Position numbers and translations under genes: made by a program | The notes under the pieces: generated by a model | The model's input: the letters and a program-made list of their open reading frames with translations, nothing else | Databases searched by the model: none | What the model was told of the DNA's origin: nothing | DNA from: a virus | DNA: 64,000 bases | Direction: 5' to 3' (one strand) | IMG/VR virus record: IMGVR_UViG_3300041402_000314 | Location: 62,001 to 126,000 of that record | Part shown: piece by piece, positions 7,332 to 15,918 of the stretch | Layout of the letters: every line of letters starts with the position of its first letter | How positions within the stretch are numbered: position 1 is the stretch's first letter

Positions 7332-8651
7332 ATGGAAAGAGTAAAGAAAATATGTGAAGAAGTTAAGAGAGCTGGCGGAAGAGCTTTTCTGGTTGGTGGA
7401 ATAGTTCGGGATAAATTCCTCGGTCTGGAATCCAAGGATATCGATCTTGAAGTTTTTGGTATAGAGCCTGAAGCACTTAAGACTATAATAGAGAAGTTCG
7501 GTAAGGTTAAAGAATGCGGAAAATCTTTTGGTGTTCTTAAGCTGGATGATCTCGATATATCACTACCTAGAAGAGAGAGAAAGACTGGTGTAGGTCATAA
7601 AGGATTCGAGACAGAATGCGACCCTCATATGAGCATAGAGGAAGCATGTAGTCGAAGAGATTTGACTATAAATGCTATGCTTTTTGACCCTCTGACAGAT
7701 GAGCTACTAGACCCTTTTAATGGTCTTAATGATATAGAGGATAGAGTTTTGAGGCACGTAGATGATATACGGTTCGCTGAAGACCCTCTTAGAGTTCTCA
7801 GGGTAGCTCAGTTTCATGCCAGATTCGATTTTAGAGTACATGACGATACTAATGAGCTTTGCCGTGTTCTTCTCGATGAGCTAAAACATCTTTCTAAGGA
7901 AAGGTTTTTCATAGAGTTCGAGAAGATGCTTATGAAAGCTAATATGCCGTCTAAAGCATTCGAATGGATGCTTGAGTTTGGTGTTCTCGATGAGCTGTTC
8001 CCAGAACTAGCGGTTCTCGAAACTATAGAGCAGGGCAGGAAATGGCATCCTGAAGGTAATGTATTTACACATACCATGCTTGCTCTTGATTCGGTTTCTA
8101 AAGAGGAAAGAACCATGACCTTGATGCTTGCTATACTTTGTCATGATCTTGGTAAGGCGGTCACTGGCGGAGTTCCTAAAGAAGATGACCCTGAGAGTAT
8201 AAGTTTTCATGGTCATGCTGAAGAGGGCGTTGCTGTTACCGATAAGTTTCTCAGGAAGCTAACTGATAACAATAAGCTGATAGAAGATGTCTGTACGCTC
8301 GTAGAATTCCATATGAGGCCACTTGAGTTGAAGGCTAACCCTAAGAAGAGGCTTGTAAGAAGACTGGCTCTCAAGGTCGATATACCGCTTCTAATGAAGC
8401 TGAATGAGGCTGATATGAGGGGTGGTCTTAGAACTCCAGAAGGTATAGATGAGATATTGGCTATATTCGAAGAGATAAAGAACGAAATACATCCTCTTGT
8501 AGAAGGTAGACATCTTATAGAATTGGGCTTGACACCTTCGCGTGAATTTGGTATAATATTGTCTGAGATATTCGAAGCACAATTGGATGGTGAATTCTCA
8601 ACTCTTGAAGATGGTCTGGAATTTACTAAAACTTTTATAGCGAAGAGATGA
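7332..8651 (+). CDS. cca: CCA tRNA nucleotidyltransferase with HD domain
   Basis: A 439-residue class II nucleotidyltransferase that adds or repairs the 3' CCA of tRNAs. The head has LVGGIVRDKFLG and DIDLEVFG (catalytic Asp pair), then RRDLTINAM and the EDPLRVLRVAQFHARF segment that shapes the nucleotide pocket. The second half has an HD phosphohydrolase domain (VFTHTMLALD ... LCHDLGK ... FHMRP), as in E. coli-type enzymes with 2',3'-cyclic phosphodiesterase activity. The window's tRNA lacks an encoded CCA, so this enzyme would be needed to mature it. Together with RtcB it suggests tRNA repair. Confidence 0.93.
   Translation: MERVKKICEEVKRAGGRAFLVGGIVRDKFLGLESKDIDLEVFGIEPEALKTIIEKFGKVKECGKSFGVLKLDDLDISLPRRERKTGVGHKGFETECDPHMSIEEACSRRDLTINAMLFDPLTDELLDPFNGLNDIEDRVLRHVDDIRFAEDPLRVLRVAQFHARFDFRVHDDTNELCRVLLDELKHLSKERFFIEFEKMLMKANMPSKAFEWMLEFGVLDELFPELAVLETIEQGRKWHPEGNVFTHTMLALDSVSKEERTMTLMLAILCHDLGKAVTGGVPKEDDPESISFHGHAEEGVAVTDKFLRKLTDNNKLIEDVCTLVEFHMRPLELKANPKKRLVRRLALKVDIPLLMKLNEADMRGGLRTPEGIDEILAIFEEIKNEIHPLVEGRHLIELGLTPSREFGIILSEIFEAQLDGEFSTLEDGLEFTKTFIAKR
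8529..8557 (+). promoter_or_regulatory. perfect sigma70 promoter inside the CCA-enzyme gene
   Basis: TTGACA 8529-8534, TATAAT 8552-8557, 17 bp. It lies about 100 bases before the CCA-enzyme stop and would serve the downstream small genes. Confidence 0.7.
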
Positions 8652-8848
8652 GAATGGCAGGGACAAGACAGTTTAAATTGAGATGTTCTAAATGCTTTAA
8701 TCGTGATTGGAGGCAATGCGATATGGCGGGAAGAACATGGGAGAATATTGAAATTATCCGAAGGACTGACGGAGGTGGGGCGATAGCAAAATGCAAAACC
8801 TGTGGGCATGAATATCGGACATATGCAAAAGCCGCGAGTATATACTAG
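8648..8848 (+). CDS. small zinc-ribbon protein
   Basis: A 66-residue protein overlapping the CCA-enzyme stop (ATGA). It has CSKC and CKTCGHEY pairs about 37 residues apart, a standard zinc ribbon. Probably a nucleic-acid or protein adaptor; function unknown. Confidence 0.7.
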   Translation: MRMAGTRQFKLRCSKCFNRDWRQCDMAGRTWENIEIIRRTDGGGAIAKCKTCGHEYRTYAKAASIY

Positions 8849-8877
8849 CGACCCAACCAATTGATAAGGAGAAACAA

Positions 8878-9210
8878 ATGATTTTACCACAAAAACCTAA
8901 AGAATATGATTATCTTTTCATTAAAAATTTGATGAAAGTTACGGATAATAAAGAGCTTAAAGAGATATTGGACTTGGTGAGTAGAGAAGATCAAGACATA
9001 ACACTTCCCGAAAGAGAGAAAATAGAACTTTTCATGTTGAAGGTCAAGAATAAGATCGGGACTTGGAAAGATTCTGTCTATGGTCTATATCAAAATTATG
9101 ATATGGATGTCTATAATCTAATGGTAGCTTCTAAAATTATGCGTGAGAAACTAGGCGTAGACTATATACCTCGTAAAACAGACGATCTAACTCAATCGGG
9201 CATGTTCTAA
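8878..9210 (+). CDS. hypothetical protein with C-terminal clamp-binding-like tail
   Basis: A 110-residue helical protein after AAGGAG. It ends DDLTQSGMF; a Gln followed by hydrophobic and aromatic residues at an extreme C-terminus resembles motifs that dock on sliding clamps (as in T4 gp33, gp55 and gp43). That reading is speculative. Otherwise not recognised. Confidence 0.65.
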   Translation: MILPQKPKEYDYLFIKNLMKVTDNKELKEILDLVSREDQDITLPEREKIELFMLKVKNKIGTWKDSVYGLYQNYDMDVYNLMVASKIMREKLGVDYIPRKTDDLTQSGMF

Positions 9211-9506
9211 TGGGTAGCTGTAAGAATAAAGACTGTGATAGTTGTGAAAATGATAGGGGTGATATATGCCCTATCTGTGGGTTCTGTTCACGATGTCATA
9301 CGGATTCTGGGATAGAAGGTAGTTGCGCCTCTTTTTTAGGTACTCAAAAAATGGAACATTTTAAATTTCCAATATCGGAACCAGTAGCTACCTATGAATG
9401 TAAGCAGTGCGGTGGATATAAGTTTATAGTAGGTAAAATGGATAGTTATGAGACCTCTATAAAATGTCCGAGATGTGGATTTGAAAGAATAGTCCATGAC
9501 GGTTAA
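9210..9506 (+). CDS. multi-zinc-finger small protein
   Basis: A 98-residue protein overlapping the previous stop. It has at least ten cysteines: a CxxxxCxxC cluster at the N-terminus, CPICGFCSRCH, then CKQCGGY and CPRCGF near the end. It probably holds two or three zinc sites. Function unknown. Confidence 0.7.
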   Translation: MGSCKNKDCDSCENDRGDICPICGFCSRCHTDSGIEGSCASFLGTQKMEHFKFPISEPVATYECKQCGGYKFIVGKMDSYETSIKCPRCGFERIVHDG

Positions 9507-9509
9507 ATA

Positions 9510-10103
9510 ATGCAAAATTTGAGAAAGAAAGTACCCAATCCATTAAGAATATATAATCTGTTCAACCAGATATACTATAGATATTTTTCCGATATCAATA
9601 TCAGAAGCGGGAAGCAGATCAAGAGCATAACCACTAAGGAATATTTAACTTTCTTTGTCGAGAATCATTATAAGAAGTTAAAGTCAATCGATAATATTAA
9701 ACATTATATTCTTTGGGCGTTTAAAGAAAAAGGTAAGTTTCCCATTAATCATCTTCATATCTATATTGATGAATGGTTGAAACATGAGTCTGATGATATC
9801 ATATATTTTGCTGATGCTATATCAGCATATCTCAGGAACAATGATCTTACTATCAAGGAGTATTTAGCACCTGTACCTAGATATTATCCACATATCATAC
9901 AGCATTATATAGGCCAGAAGAATATTCCGTTTGAATTTATTCTATATACTAAGGTCATTGATAGGATACCTAAGAAACAATTGACTTTATTAAAGGTGTT
10001 GTTGGGTGATGAGTTCTATGAGCTGGATATGTATAGGGAACGAATGAAGAAGAGAAAAGGATATTTAAGTGCCGAAGTAGAAAGACTTAAGAAATTGATT
10101 TAG
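9510..10103 (+). CDS. hypothetical helical protein, possible helicase loader
   Basis: A 197-residue, basic, fully helical protein with no recognisable catalytic motif. Its size, charge and position just upstream of primase and after helicase resemble T4 gp59, the helicase-loading protein (217 residues), but I see no decisive sequence match, so this is only a positional guess. Confidence 0.7.
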   Translation: MQNLRKKVPNPLRIYNLFNQIYYRYFSDINIRSGKQIKSITTKEYLTFFVENHYKKLKSIDNIKHYILWAFKEKGKFPINHLHIYIDEWLKHESDDIIYFADAISAYLRNNDLTIKEYLAPVPRYYPHIIQHYIGQKNIPFEFILYTKVIDRIPKKQLTLLKVLLGDEFYELDMYRERMKKRKGYLSAEVERLKKLI

Positions 10104-10106
10104 TTC

Positions 10107-10135
10107 TTGACTTTACGGATATGATATGTTAGAAT
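10107..10135 (+). promoter_or_regulatory. sigma70-type promoter
   Basis: TTGACT 10107-10112 and TAGAAT 10130-10135, 17 bp, followed by TCATAATC, a leader motif shared with other early promoters here. Confidence 0.7.
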
Positions 10136-10165
10136 GTTATCATAATCCAAATAAAGGAGACTGTC

Positions 10166-10294
10166 ATGAAGAAGATTGGTGCTATAGAAATTTGTGAAGG
10201 ACTTACGGTAAAGGAAGTGGTTGCTACGGCTGGTGGCGGAATGTTTATAGCCATAATGTTCTATGTAGGTATGGTAGGTGCTTTCGTATATTAA
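10166..10294 (+). CDS. 42-residue single-pass membrane peptide
   Basis: Short gene with AAAGGAG nine bases upstream of its ATG. Residues about 18-42 (VVATAGGGMFIAIMFYVGMV region) form one membrane helix. First gene after its promoter, so it is probably real. Function unknown. Confidence 0.6.
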   Translation: MKKIGAIEICEGLTVKEVVATAGGGMFIAIMFYVGMVGAFVY

Positions 10295-10310
10295 TATGGA
10301 GGATGGAAAG

Positions 10311-10604
10311 ATGGAATTGCCTGAAAGAGGAGATTGTATTCATTGTGTAGTATGTAAATTTGACGATCAAGTTTGTCCGATGGAGTGTGGTTATTTTGAA
10401 GAAGCTGGACTTAAAGCCCAAAAAGAACCCGTGTTAGATGTTCATGCTCTCAAAGAGCAATTAGATCGCCTTCTTAGTGTGGTCAATGCTGTGACCTGTC
10501 CGCATAGACACGGACAACCTATAAGGCCGAAAGATTTGACGAGATTATGTAACAGGCAGCTTGACGTTGAAGAAGCCCTAAGAGAGATGGGTTATGATAG
10601 TTAA
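10311..10604 (+). CDS. hypothetical Cys-rich protein, 97 aa
   Basis: ATG 10311 is preceded by GGAGGA; an in-frame ATG at 10296 is possible. The N-terminal CIHCVVCKFDDQVCPMEC has five cysteines likely to bind metal; the C-terminal part is helical with CPHRHG. Not recognised. Confidence 0.7.
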   Translation: MELPERGDCIHCVVCKFDDQVCPMECGYFEEAGLKAQKEPVLDVHALKEQLDRLLSVVNAVTCPHRHGQPIRPKDLTRLCNRQLDVEEALREMGYDS

Positions 10605-10627
10605 AGTAAAGAGGTAGGAGGAATAGT

Positions 10628-10819
10628 ATGGACAAGCCAAAACTTTTTAAGGTGGCACAGGACAGTACAAAGGCAGAGTTATTCGACCTTTACTGTGAGC
10701 AAATGAATCTAGTTGAAAAATTACAAGAAGGATTAAATGAAGCCTTGGATTGGAATTGGCTAGACGAAGATCACCCAAAAGATGTAATGGAAAGACTATT
10801 AAACTTGGTAAGTATTTAA
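10628..10819 (+). CDS. hypothetical protein, 63 aa
   Basis: Preceded by AGGAGG. Acidic helical protein with one EALDWNWLDED segment. Lies directly before primase in the same transcription unit. Function unknown. Confidence 0.6.
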   Translation: MDKPKLFKVAQDSTKAELFDLYCEQMNLVEKLQEGLNEALDWNWLDEDHPKDVMERLLNLVSI

Positions 10820-10838
10820 GCTAAACAGCAAGGAGTCA

Positions 10839-11867
10839 ATGGATAGATCATTAGTTAAATCAATATTACAACGAATTGTTACTGATGGAAGTATAAAGGA
10901 AACCAGTAAAGGGTTAAATTTCAGATGTTGTAAATGTGGCGATTCTGAGAAATCTAAGAGACTTCGTAGGGGTTGGATATTATTTAAAAATGATATGATA
11001 ACCTATTTCTGTCATAATTGTGGCTTTTCTCAGTCCTTTAAGAATTTCGTAAGAGAATATAGCCCAGAACTATATAAAGAATATTTCAAAAATAAGGATA
11101 TTAAGAACATCTTTAAGAAGAATTATGATGTTGGTGCTGTTCTTGTATCTGATAGAAAGAAGATCGATAATATTGATGATCTATCGAAAGAAATCCTTCC
11201 TTATTCGTTTCCTCTTCTTGAGAGAAGTATATCTGGAATCTATAAGAAAGAACTCCAGAAGAAAGCAGTTCAATTCGTGAGAGATAGGAAAATCCCTAAG
11301 AAATTCTATAAGGATTTTCTGGTCTGTTATGGCTATGATGACCCTGAAATGATACACTTCAAAGATCGGCTTATCATACCTTACTATGATGAGAATAGGA
11401 AGATGTATTGTTTTTCTGCCAGAGCTTTATATGGCGAAACTCCAAAATATCTTACATGGAATAGAGATAATATCAAGATATTTAACTTCTATAATGTTGA
11501 TAAATCTCAACCTACATTTATATTCGAGGGTGCTATAGATAGTATGTTTGTGCCTAATAGTACGGCATTGACGGGTGTAACGAATCCTGATAGCGATCAG
11601 TTTAAGATGATAAAGAAGAGATTCCCGTTGAGAATTTGGGTTACTGATAATCAATGGTGTGATGAAACAGGGATGAAAGTAGCGAAACAGATGGCAGGAG
11701 TAGGTGAGAATATTTTTGTCTATCCTAAGATTTGGAGACAATGGAAAGACCTGAATGAAATTATTTTGTCCGCAAACTTGACATCTGAGGCTGCATATAG
11801 TATAATACTTGATAATGTTTATAAAGGCAAGACCGCCTTATTAAAACTGAAACTTTTAAAATCGTGA
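10839..11867 (+). CDS. DNA primase, gp61-like with Toprim domain
   Basis: A 342-residue primase that should make RNA primers for lagging-strand synthesis with the helicase. The N-terminal zinc site is CCKCGDSE ... YFCHNCGF. The Toprim core shows FIFEGAIDSMF (catalytic Glu) and IWVTDN (Asp). Between them is a helical linker with KIPKKFYKDFLVCYGY. Length equals T4 gp61 (342). AAGGAG precedes the ATG. Confidence 0.9.
   Translation: MDRSLVKSILQRIVTDGSIKETSKGLNFRCCKCGDSEKSKRLRRGWILFKNDMITYFCHNCGFSQSFKNFVREYSPELYKEYFKNKDIKNIFKKNYDVGAVLVSDRKKIDNIDDLSKEILPYSFPLLERSISGIYKKELQKKAVQFVRDRKIPKKFYKDFLVCYGYDDPEMIHFKDRLIIPYYDENRKMYCFSARALYGETPKYLTWNRDNIKIFNFYNVDKSQPTFIFEGAIDSMFVPNSTALTGVTNPDSDQFKMIKKRFPLRIWVTDNQWCDETGMKVAKQMAGVGENIFVYPKIWRQWKDLNEIILSANLTSEAAYSIILDNVYKGKTALLKLKLLKS
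11778..11806 (+). promoter_or_regulatory. perfect sigma70 promoter inside primase, before the clamp gene
   Basis: TTGACA 11778-11783, TATAAT 11801-11806, 17 bp, about 75 bases upstream of the clamp start. Confidence 0.75.
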
Positions 11868-11881
11868 AAAGGAGTTTGTGT

Positions 11882-12625
11882 ATGGAAAAAATAGAAGTAT
11901 CGAAGTTGAAAAATTTTACATTACCATTAAAGGCCATTAGGAATAATATACCATCGGTTATATTTTCTAAGAATGGAGACACATTTCATGTCAATGCAAA
12001 GACAGAAGATGGGTCAAAGCTAGTAAATCTCAGGTTTAATAATGATACTGTTAAACTCAAGAAGACAGGCGACATTAAAAAGCTTGGAATATACAATCTT
12101 GATGAGTTTATCAATATCCTTTCTATGTTTGATCAGGATGTGTTAGAAGTGACCAAAGACGATAACAGACTTCTGATCAAATTCAATGATAAATCAGAGG
12201 TTAGTTATGTACTCTCTGATATCAAGATCATAGAAGATAAGGAAGGACCTTCCGAGCCAAAGGCTAAGATTGACTTCTTCATCACATTTGAAATCAATAA
12301 AAATTTCTTCAAGAAAATCAAAAATATATCAAACACTGTTGATGGTAAGAACCTAAATCTTATCATGGAAGACGGTACATTATCCTATTCAATAGGTGAA
12401 GACTGTAAGCATACACATCACTATATAGAAGAGCTTCTAACTGATTGTGATAGCGAAGACTTTATTGTATCTCTACCTATCAAGACGGACGGTAAGGATA
12501 ATTTCGCATTTATATGTGACCAATTTCCTTACAAGGTGAGCGTACATTCTAAGATTGTACAGTTAGTAGCACAGACAGATGACTATGAATTATTGAGATA
12601 TTTCATAGCTCCGATAAAGAAATAA
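11882..12625 (+). CDS. sliding clamp, gp45-like
   Basis: A 247-residue processivity clamp. I chose the ATG at 11882 because of AAAGGAG. Features of the T4 gp45 fold are visible: the GIYNLDEFINILSMFD segment (domain 1), a RLLIKFNDKSEVSYVLSD strand pair and a second domain starting ITFEINKNFFKKIKN. In T4 the clamp tethers polymerase and also activates late transcription with gp55 and gp33; the late promoters here suggest the same double role. Clamp loader genes follow about 2 kb later. Confidence 0.88.
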   Translation: MEKIEVSKLKNFTLPLKAIRNNIPSVIFSKNGDTFHVNAKTEDGSKLVNLRFNNDTVKLKKTGDIKKLGIYNLDEFINILSMFDQDVLEVTKDDNRLLIKFNDKSEVSYVLSDIKIIEDKEGPSEPKAKIDFFITFEINKNFFKKIKNISNTVDGKNLNLIMEDGTLSYSIGEDCKHTHHYIEELLTDCDSEDFIVSLPIKTDGKDNFAFICDQFPYKVSVHSKIVQLVAQTDDYELLRYFIAPIKK

Positions 12626-12638
12626 TCGAGGAGAAAAC

Positions 12639-13154
12639 ATGAATGATTATAAACACATATTAGTAACACCACATAATAAGGCAGTGCTGGAACAGTTAAA
12701 ATTTGAAATTGAACAAGACCCTGTAATAAGATTTGCTTTAAATGGTAGCTGGACAAACTTTGATCTTGATATTACAAGTACATGGAATCGAGAGTATCAT
12801 TTACTTATGAAAAGTGGTCATGTTATCGGCTACTGTAAATTATATTTCGATAGAGGTTCTGGTTTAAATGATATATCTTGGACGTTAGCAATTAAAGAAG
12901 AGTATCGAAATGATATTCATGGTATTGCTGTCGGTCAAATGATGGCAGATTATACCTTCGAAAAACTCGGTGCTGATATTTTAAGAGCAACAGTATTTTC
13001 TAATAATGTAATAAGTTTAAAAATACATGAAAGTTTTTTCACTTCTACTGGATACGTATTTAGAGAATTTAAAGTAGGCAATAATTTTATTGATAAACAT
13101 TTTTTCCATTGCACTAGAGAAAGATGGGAAGAAGGTAAACGAAAAAGATCGTAA
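12639..13154 (+). CDS. GNAT-family N-acetyltransferase
   Basis: A 171-residue acetyltransferase. Strands GHVIGYCKLYFDRGSG and ISWTLAIKEEYRNDIHGIAVGQMM match the GNAT core, although the acetyl-CoA loop (usually Q/RxxGxG/A) is degenerate as NDIHGIAVG. ILRATVFSNNVISLKIHESFF is the typical C-terminal half. Substrate unknown; phage GNATs often modify proteins or small molecules of the host. Confidence 0.8.
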   Translation: MNDYKHILVTPHNKAVLEQLKFEIEQDPVIRFALNGSWTNFDLDITSTWNREYHLLMKSGHVIGYCKLYFDRGSGLNDISWTLAIKEEYRNDIHGIAVGQMMADYTFEKLGADILRATVFSNNVISLKIHESFFTSTGYVFREFKVGNNFIDKHFFHCTRERWEEGKRKRS

Positions 13155-13197
13155 TCATATATGAGATTGGGTGGTTAATTCGTTTGACATGGTACGG

Positions 13198-13303
13198 CTC
13201 CTTATATAAGTATTAGTGGAAGGACAGCAAGCAGATGGCTCCGCTTGTTGCTAACTTATTGGTAGTAGGTTAGCTTACTTCCTATAACTATTTATATAAG
13301 GAG
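13198..13303. repeat. structured three-way-junction element, copy 1
   Basis: Outer inverted repeat CTCCTTATATAA (13198-13209) / TTATATAAGGAG (13292-13303), inner stem GGAAG (13218-13222) / CTTCC (13278-13282), and two hairpins: CAAGC (13228-13232) / GCTTG (13243-13247) and GCTAAC (13250-13255) / GTTAGC (13269-13274). The right arm holds the ribosome site of the RuvC-like gene. A TATAAATA late promoter reads leftward (13289-13296). Two further copies lie at 20722 and 50116 with compensating base changes. In the other copies the element precedes a homing endonuclease; here none is present, so this copy may mark a lost one. Confidence 0.75.
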
Positions 13304-13309
13304 AAATAA

Positions 13310-13855
13310 ATGATAGCTTCAATTGATGCTTCAATGAGAAGTACAGGGGTATGTGTCGTAAATGAGAAAGGAGATTTGGTAGATTTTTGTATTGTGTCTA
13401 ATAAAGACGCTACTGATTTAGAACTGTTGGAATATAATATAGAAGGGGTGATGGATTTTCTTTTGAAACATAAAGGAGATTTAACTGATATTATTATTGA
13501 GGGTCTAGCCTTTGGTGCTAAATGTAAAAGGGCTGATATATTATTTTCTAACTATTGGTTTATGCGTTATTTCATATCTAAAGAATTTGGAGATAGTGTG
13601 AATTATAATGTTTATCCAGTTACTACATGGAGAAAAACCTTTATTTCTAAAGAGAGAGCGAAAGAAGTCAAGGACAGAGGGGAAAATAAAAAAGGTTGGC
13701 AGAAAAAAGAGTGTGTGGGTCTTCTGGATGAAGAGGTTAAAGTGGCTTTTGAATTATATGTTAAGGAAAATAAATTCAAAAAAGATGCTATTTTCGATCT
13801 AACGGATTCTTTTTTACAGGGAAAACATCACGTCCTAGAAAAAACTTCTGGGTAA
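13310..13855 (+). CDS. RuvC-like Holliday junction nuclease
   Basis: A 181-residue RNase H-fold nuclease. The first strand IASIDASMRSTGVCVV carries the first Asp of the catalytic set, IIIEGLAFGA the Glu, and DLTDSFLQG near the C-terminus the last Asp, in the order of RuvC-type resolvases. It may cut branched DNA before packaging, replacing T4 endonuclease VII (gp49). Its ribosome site lies inside the structured element, so its translation may be hairpin-controlled. Confidence 0.85.
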   Translation: MIASIDASMRSTGVCVVNEKGDLVDFCIVSNKDATDLELLEYNIEGVMDFLLKHKGDLTDIIIEGLAFGAKCKRADILFSNYWFMRYFISKEFGDSVNYNVYPVTTWRKTFISKERAKEVKDRGENKKGWQKKECVGLLDEEVKVAFELYVKENKFKKDAIFDLTDSFLQGKHHVLEKTSG

Positions 13856-13857
13856 AT

Positions 13858-13887
13858 TTGACATCAGAGAAACCGTTGTGTTATAAT
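13858..13887 (+). promoter_or_regulatory. sigma70-type promoter
   Basis: TTGACA 13858-13863, TATAAT 13882-13887, 18 bp, at the end of the RuvC-like gene. Confidence 0.8.
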
Positions 13888-13916
13888 TAGAGCTTAAAAA
13901 TTGGAGGAATAAATTT

Positions 13917-14156
13917 ATGTTGAAAGAAAGTTATGAAAAAATTATTTACGACTCTGGCATAAAGAAGATTGTATATTCTATAGGAAAAGAAGTATCTGAA
14001 GATACCGTCAGTAGATCAGTAAGAGATGATGGTGGGTTAGGTTCGCATCTCGTTATAAGATGTAATTATCTTCCAAATGATGTTTTAGAAATTATAAATA
14101 TTAATCAAACACTAGTTAAAACAGTAGAAGAAAGTACATTTGATAAGAAAGAATAA
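13917..14156 (+). CDS. hypothetical protein, 79 aa
   Basis: Starts MLKES after TTGGAGGAATAAATT. The same leader and first codons recur in front of the next gene, showing a duplicated translation start region. The body (GSHLVIRCNYLPNDVLEII) looks like a small alpha/beta fold. Not recognised. Confidence 0.65.
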   Translation: MLKESYEKIIYDSGIKKIVYSIGKEVSEDTVSRSVRDDGGLGSHLVIRCNYLPNDVLEIININQTLVKTVEESTFDKKE

Positions 14157-14171
14157 TTGGAGGAATAAATT

Positions 14172-14477
14172 ATGTTGAAAGAATTGAAAAGAGCTAAAGT
14201 AGGTGAGTTCTACGGAACGGAAATGACCACTTTAGATTCTACCTATAGTGAAGCTAAAAATGAGAGAATACAGGAAATTCTACTCGAAGGTATTGTAGGT
14301 ACTGTGATATCGGTTTTACCGCCTGATGCCACAGACCCTATTAATGTAGTTGTTGAAGATTTTGACTTCAGCGAGAAGCCTAAAAGATTCATATTCAGCT
14401 TCTATAATGAAGAGACTGGAACTGATGAAATGGTCGATACGCTCTTTGAAAAAGATTGGAAAATAGTACAGATATAA
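14172..14477 (+). CDS. hypothetical protein, 101 aa
   Basis: Starts MLKEL with the same upstream sequence as the preceding gene, but the rest is not related to it. Beta-rich, acidic protein without known motif. Lies before the clamp loader in one transcription unit. Confidence 0.65.
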   Translation: MLKELKRAKVGEFYGTEMTTLDSTYSEAKNERIQEILLEGIVGTVISVLPPDATDPINVVVEDFDFSEKPKRFIFSFYNEETGTDEMVDTLFEKDWKIVQI

Positions 14478-14497
14478 GCTAAACGTTGGAGGTTTGA

Positions 14498-15451
14498 ATG
14501 AGTGAAGAAAAGGAATTATCAATACCGTGGGTTGAGCGACATAGACCTGATGAGATAGACAATATTGTACTACCAGAAAAAACAAAGAAGGTCTTTAAAA
14601 CCCTGTTGAAAAGAGGTGGTGATAAGCTACCTAACTTTCTCTTCAGTGGGTTATCTGGTGTAGGTAAAACCACTTTAGCCAAGGCCATAATTAAAGAGTT
14701 GGGTATAACCAGCTCTCTTTATATCAATGCTTCAGATGAAAATGGTATCGATACTATCAGAACGAAAGTAAGTACATTTTGTTCCACTATGTCGGTAGAT
14801 AATGAAATAAAGATACTGATATTGGATGAGGCCGATGGTATATCCTTTCAAGGACAGAAGGCACTCAATAATATCATAGAAAGCTCTACAACTACAAGGT
14901 TTATCTTTACCTGTAACTATCCTGAGAAGATATTACCAGCGTTGAGGTCAAGGCTTAAGGAAGTAGTTTTCAGACAGTCAGATGTCAAAGATATCAGAAG
15001 ATTAATGGGTAGTATCCTGAAAGCTGAAGGAATCGATTTCTCTGATGTCGAGCAAAAAACCACATTACTCAAGATGATAGATAAATTTTATCCTGATATG
15101 AGAAAGACCATAAACCATCTTCAATATTTCTGCTCTTCTGGAGAGTTAGATATTGATCTTGATGAGGTTGTTGCTGATGATACCTACGATATCGTAATAG
15201 ATCAAATTTGTCAAGGAAAAATTATGTCGTTATGGGAAACCATGCGAAATAATAAGCTAGACTATGACGGTATCATCAAACGTATATTCCACGACTTGTT
15301 AAATAAGAAAGAACTTTTCGGAGAGGTAGAGAATACTATGCTTTCCCAAATGATACTTCTTTGTTGTGAATTCAAGGCAAAATCTAATGAAGTGGTCGAT
15401 AAAGAGATGAACTTCATGCAGTTTGCTATAGAAATAATGGAAGTGGAATAA
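14498..15451 (+). CDS. clamp loader large subunit, gp44-like AAA+ ATPase
   Basis: A 317-residue AAA+ protein that opens and loads the sliding clamp. Walker A FSGLSGVGKTTLAKA (near residue 52), Walker B ILILDEADGIS, sensor 1 FIFTCNYPEKI, and the arginine-finger region ALRSRLKEVVF (the usual SRC is SRL). N-terminal PWVERHRPDEIDNIVLP is the classic RFC-box start. Stops inside the start of the small subunit gene (TAATG), as in the T4 44-62 pair. Confidence 0.95.
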   Translation: MSEEKELSIPWVERHRPDEIDNIVLPEKTKKVFKTLLKRGGDKLPNFLFSGLSGVGKTTLAKAIIKELGITSSLYINASDENGIDTIRTKVSTFCSTMSVDNEIKILILDEADGISFQGQKALNNIIESSTTTRFIFTCNYPEKILPALRSRLKEVVFRQSDVKDIRRLMGSILKAEGIDFSDVEQKTTLLKMIDKFYPDMRKTINHLQYFCSSGELDIDLDEVVADDTYDIVIDQICQGKIMSLWETMRNNKLDYDGIIKRIFHDLLNKKELFGEVENTMLSQMILLCCEFKAKSNEVVDKEMNFMQFAIEIMEVE

Positions 15452-15918
15452 TGTTAGAGCTGTTCGGTATAAAGGAAAAGGAAGTAAAGGAAGAAACCTA
15501 CGTCCAACCAAAGCCTTTATCTATCTTTGATTATATAACAGATATTTGCGTGACTAAAAAGGGTAATATTCATGTTACTAGAGACCCAAATCTCAGTAAA
15601 TTTGACCCCTTTATGGTCATGCGGTTCCTGAGTTTGGATAAAGGAAACATTGTTTTCACTGGTATATTCAATCATTTTTCTTCTAGTCTAACCAAAGAAG
15701 AGCTATATAAGAGCTTGGTCATTATAATTCCTAGAGGTAAAAAGTTCTTAAAATACCCTAAACTGGTAAAGAGCATCCTTAAGGAGGAGGATGTCAAGCT
15801 ACTGAAAGACTACTTTAAGTGTTCCAGTTATGATGCCAGAGAATACCTGAATATGGGTCTAATTAAAGAAGATGATATAGAGGCTATAAAGGAAAAGTAT
15901 GGCGGAAGAGAAGGGTAA
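15451..15918 (+). CDS. clamp loader small subunit, gp62-like
   Basis: A 155-residue partner of the AAA+ subunit. It has the gp62-type segments FDYITDICVTKKG, DPFMVMRFLSLD and LLKDYFKCSSYDAREYL. T4 gp62 is 187 residues, so this one is slightly short. It overlaps the large subunit gene by one base, which gives coupled translation of the complex. Confidence 0.88.
   Translation: MLELFGIKEKEVKEETYVQPKPLSIFDYITDICVTKKGNIHVTRDPNLSKFDPFMVMRFLSLDKGNIVFTGIFNHFSSSLTKEELYKSLVIIIPRGKKFLKYPKLVKSILKEEDVKLLKDYFKCSSYDAREYLNMGLIKEDDIEAIKEKYGGREG

Noticed and set aside
8213-8890. A 225-codon open frame on the minus strand across the CCA-enzyme gene
   Set aside because: Shadow of a well-supported enzyme gene; Ser/Pro-rich noise without motif or start site.
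9510-10103. Firm assignment as gp59 helicase loader
   Set aside because: Only size, charge and position agree; no diagnostic residues can be shown.
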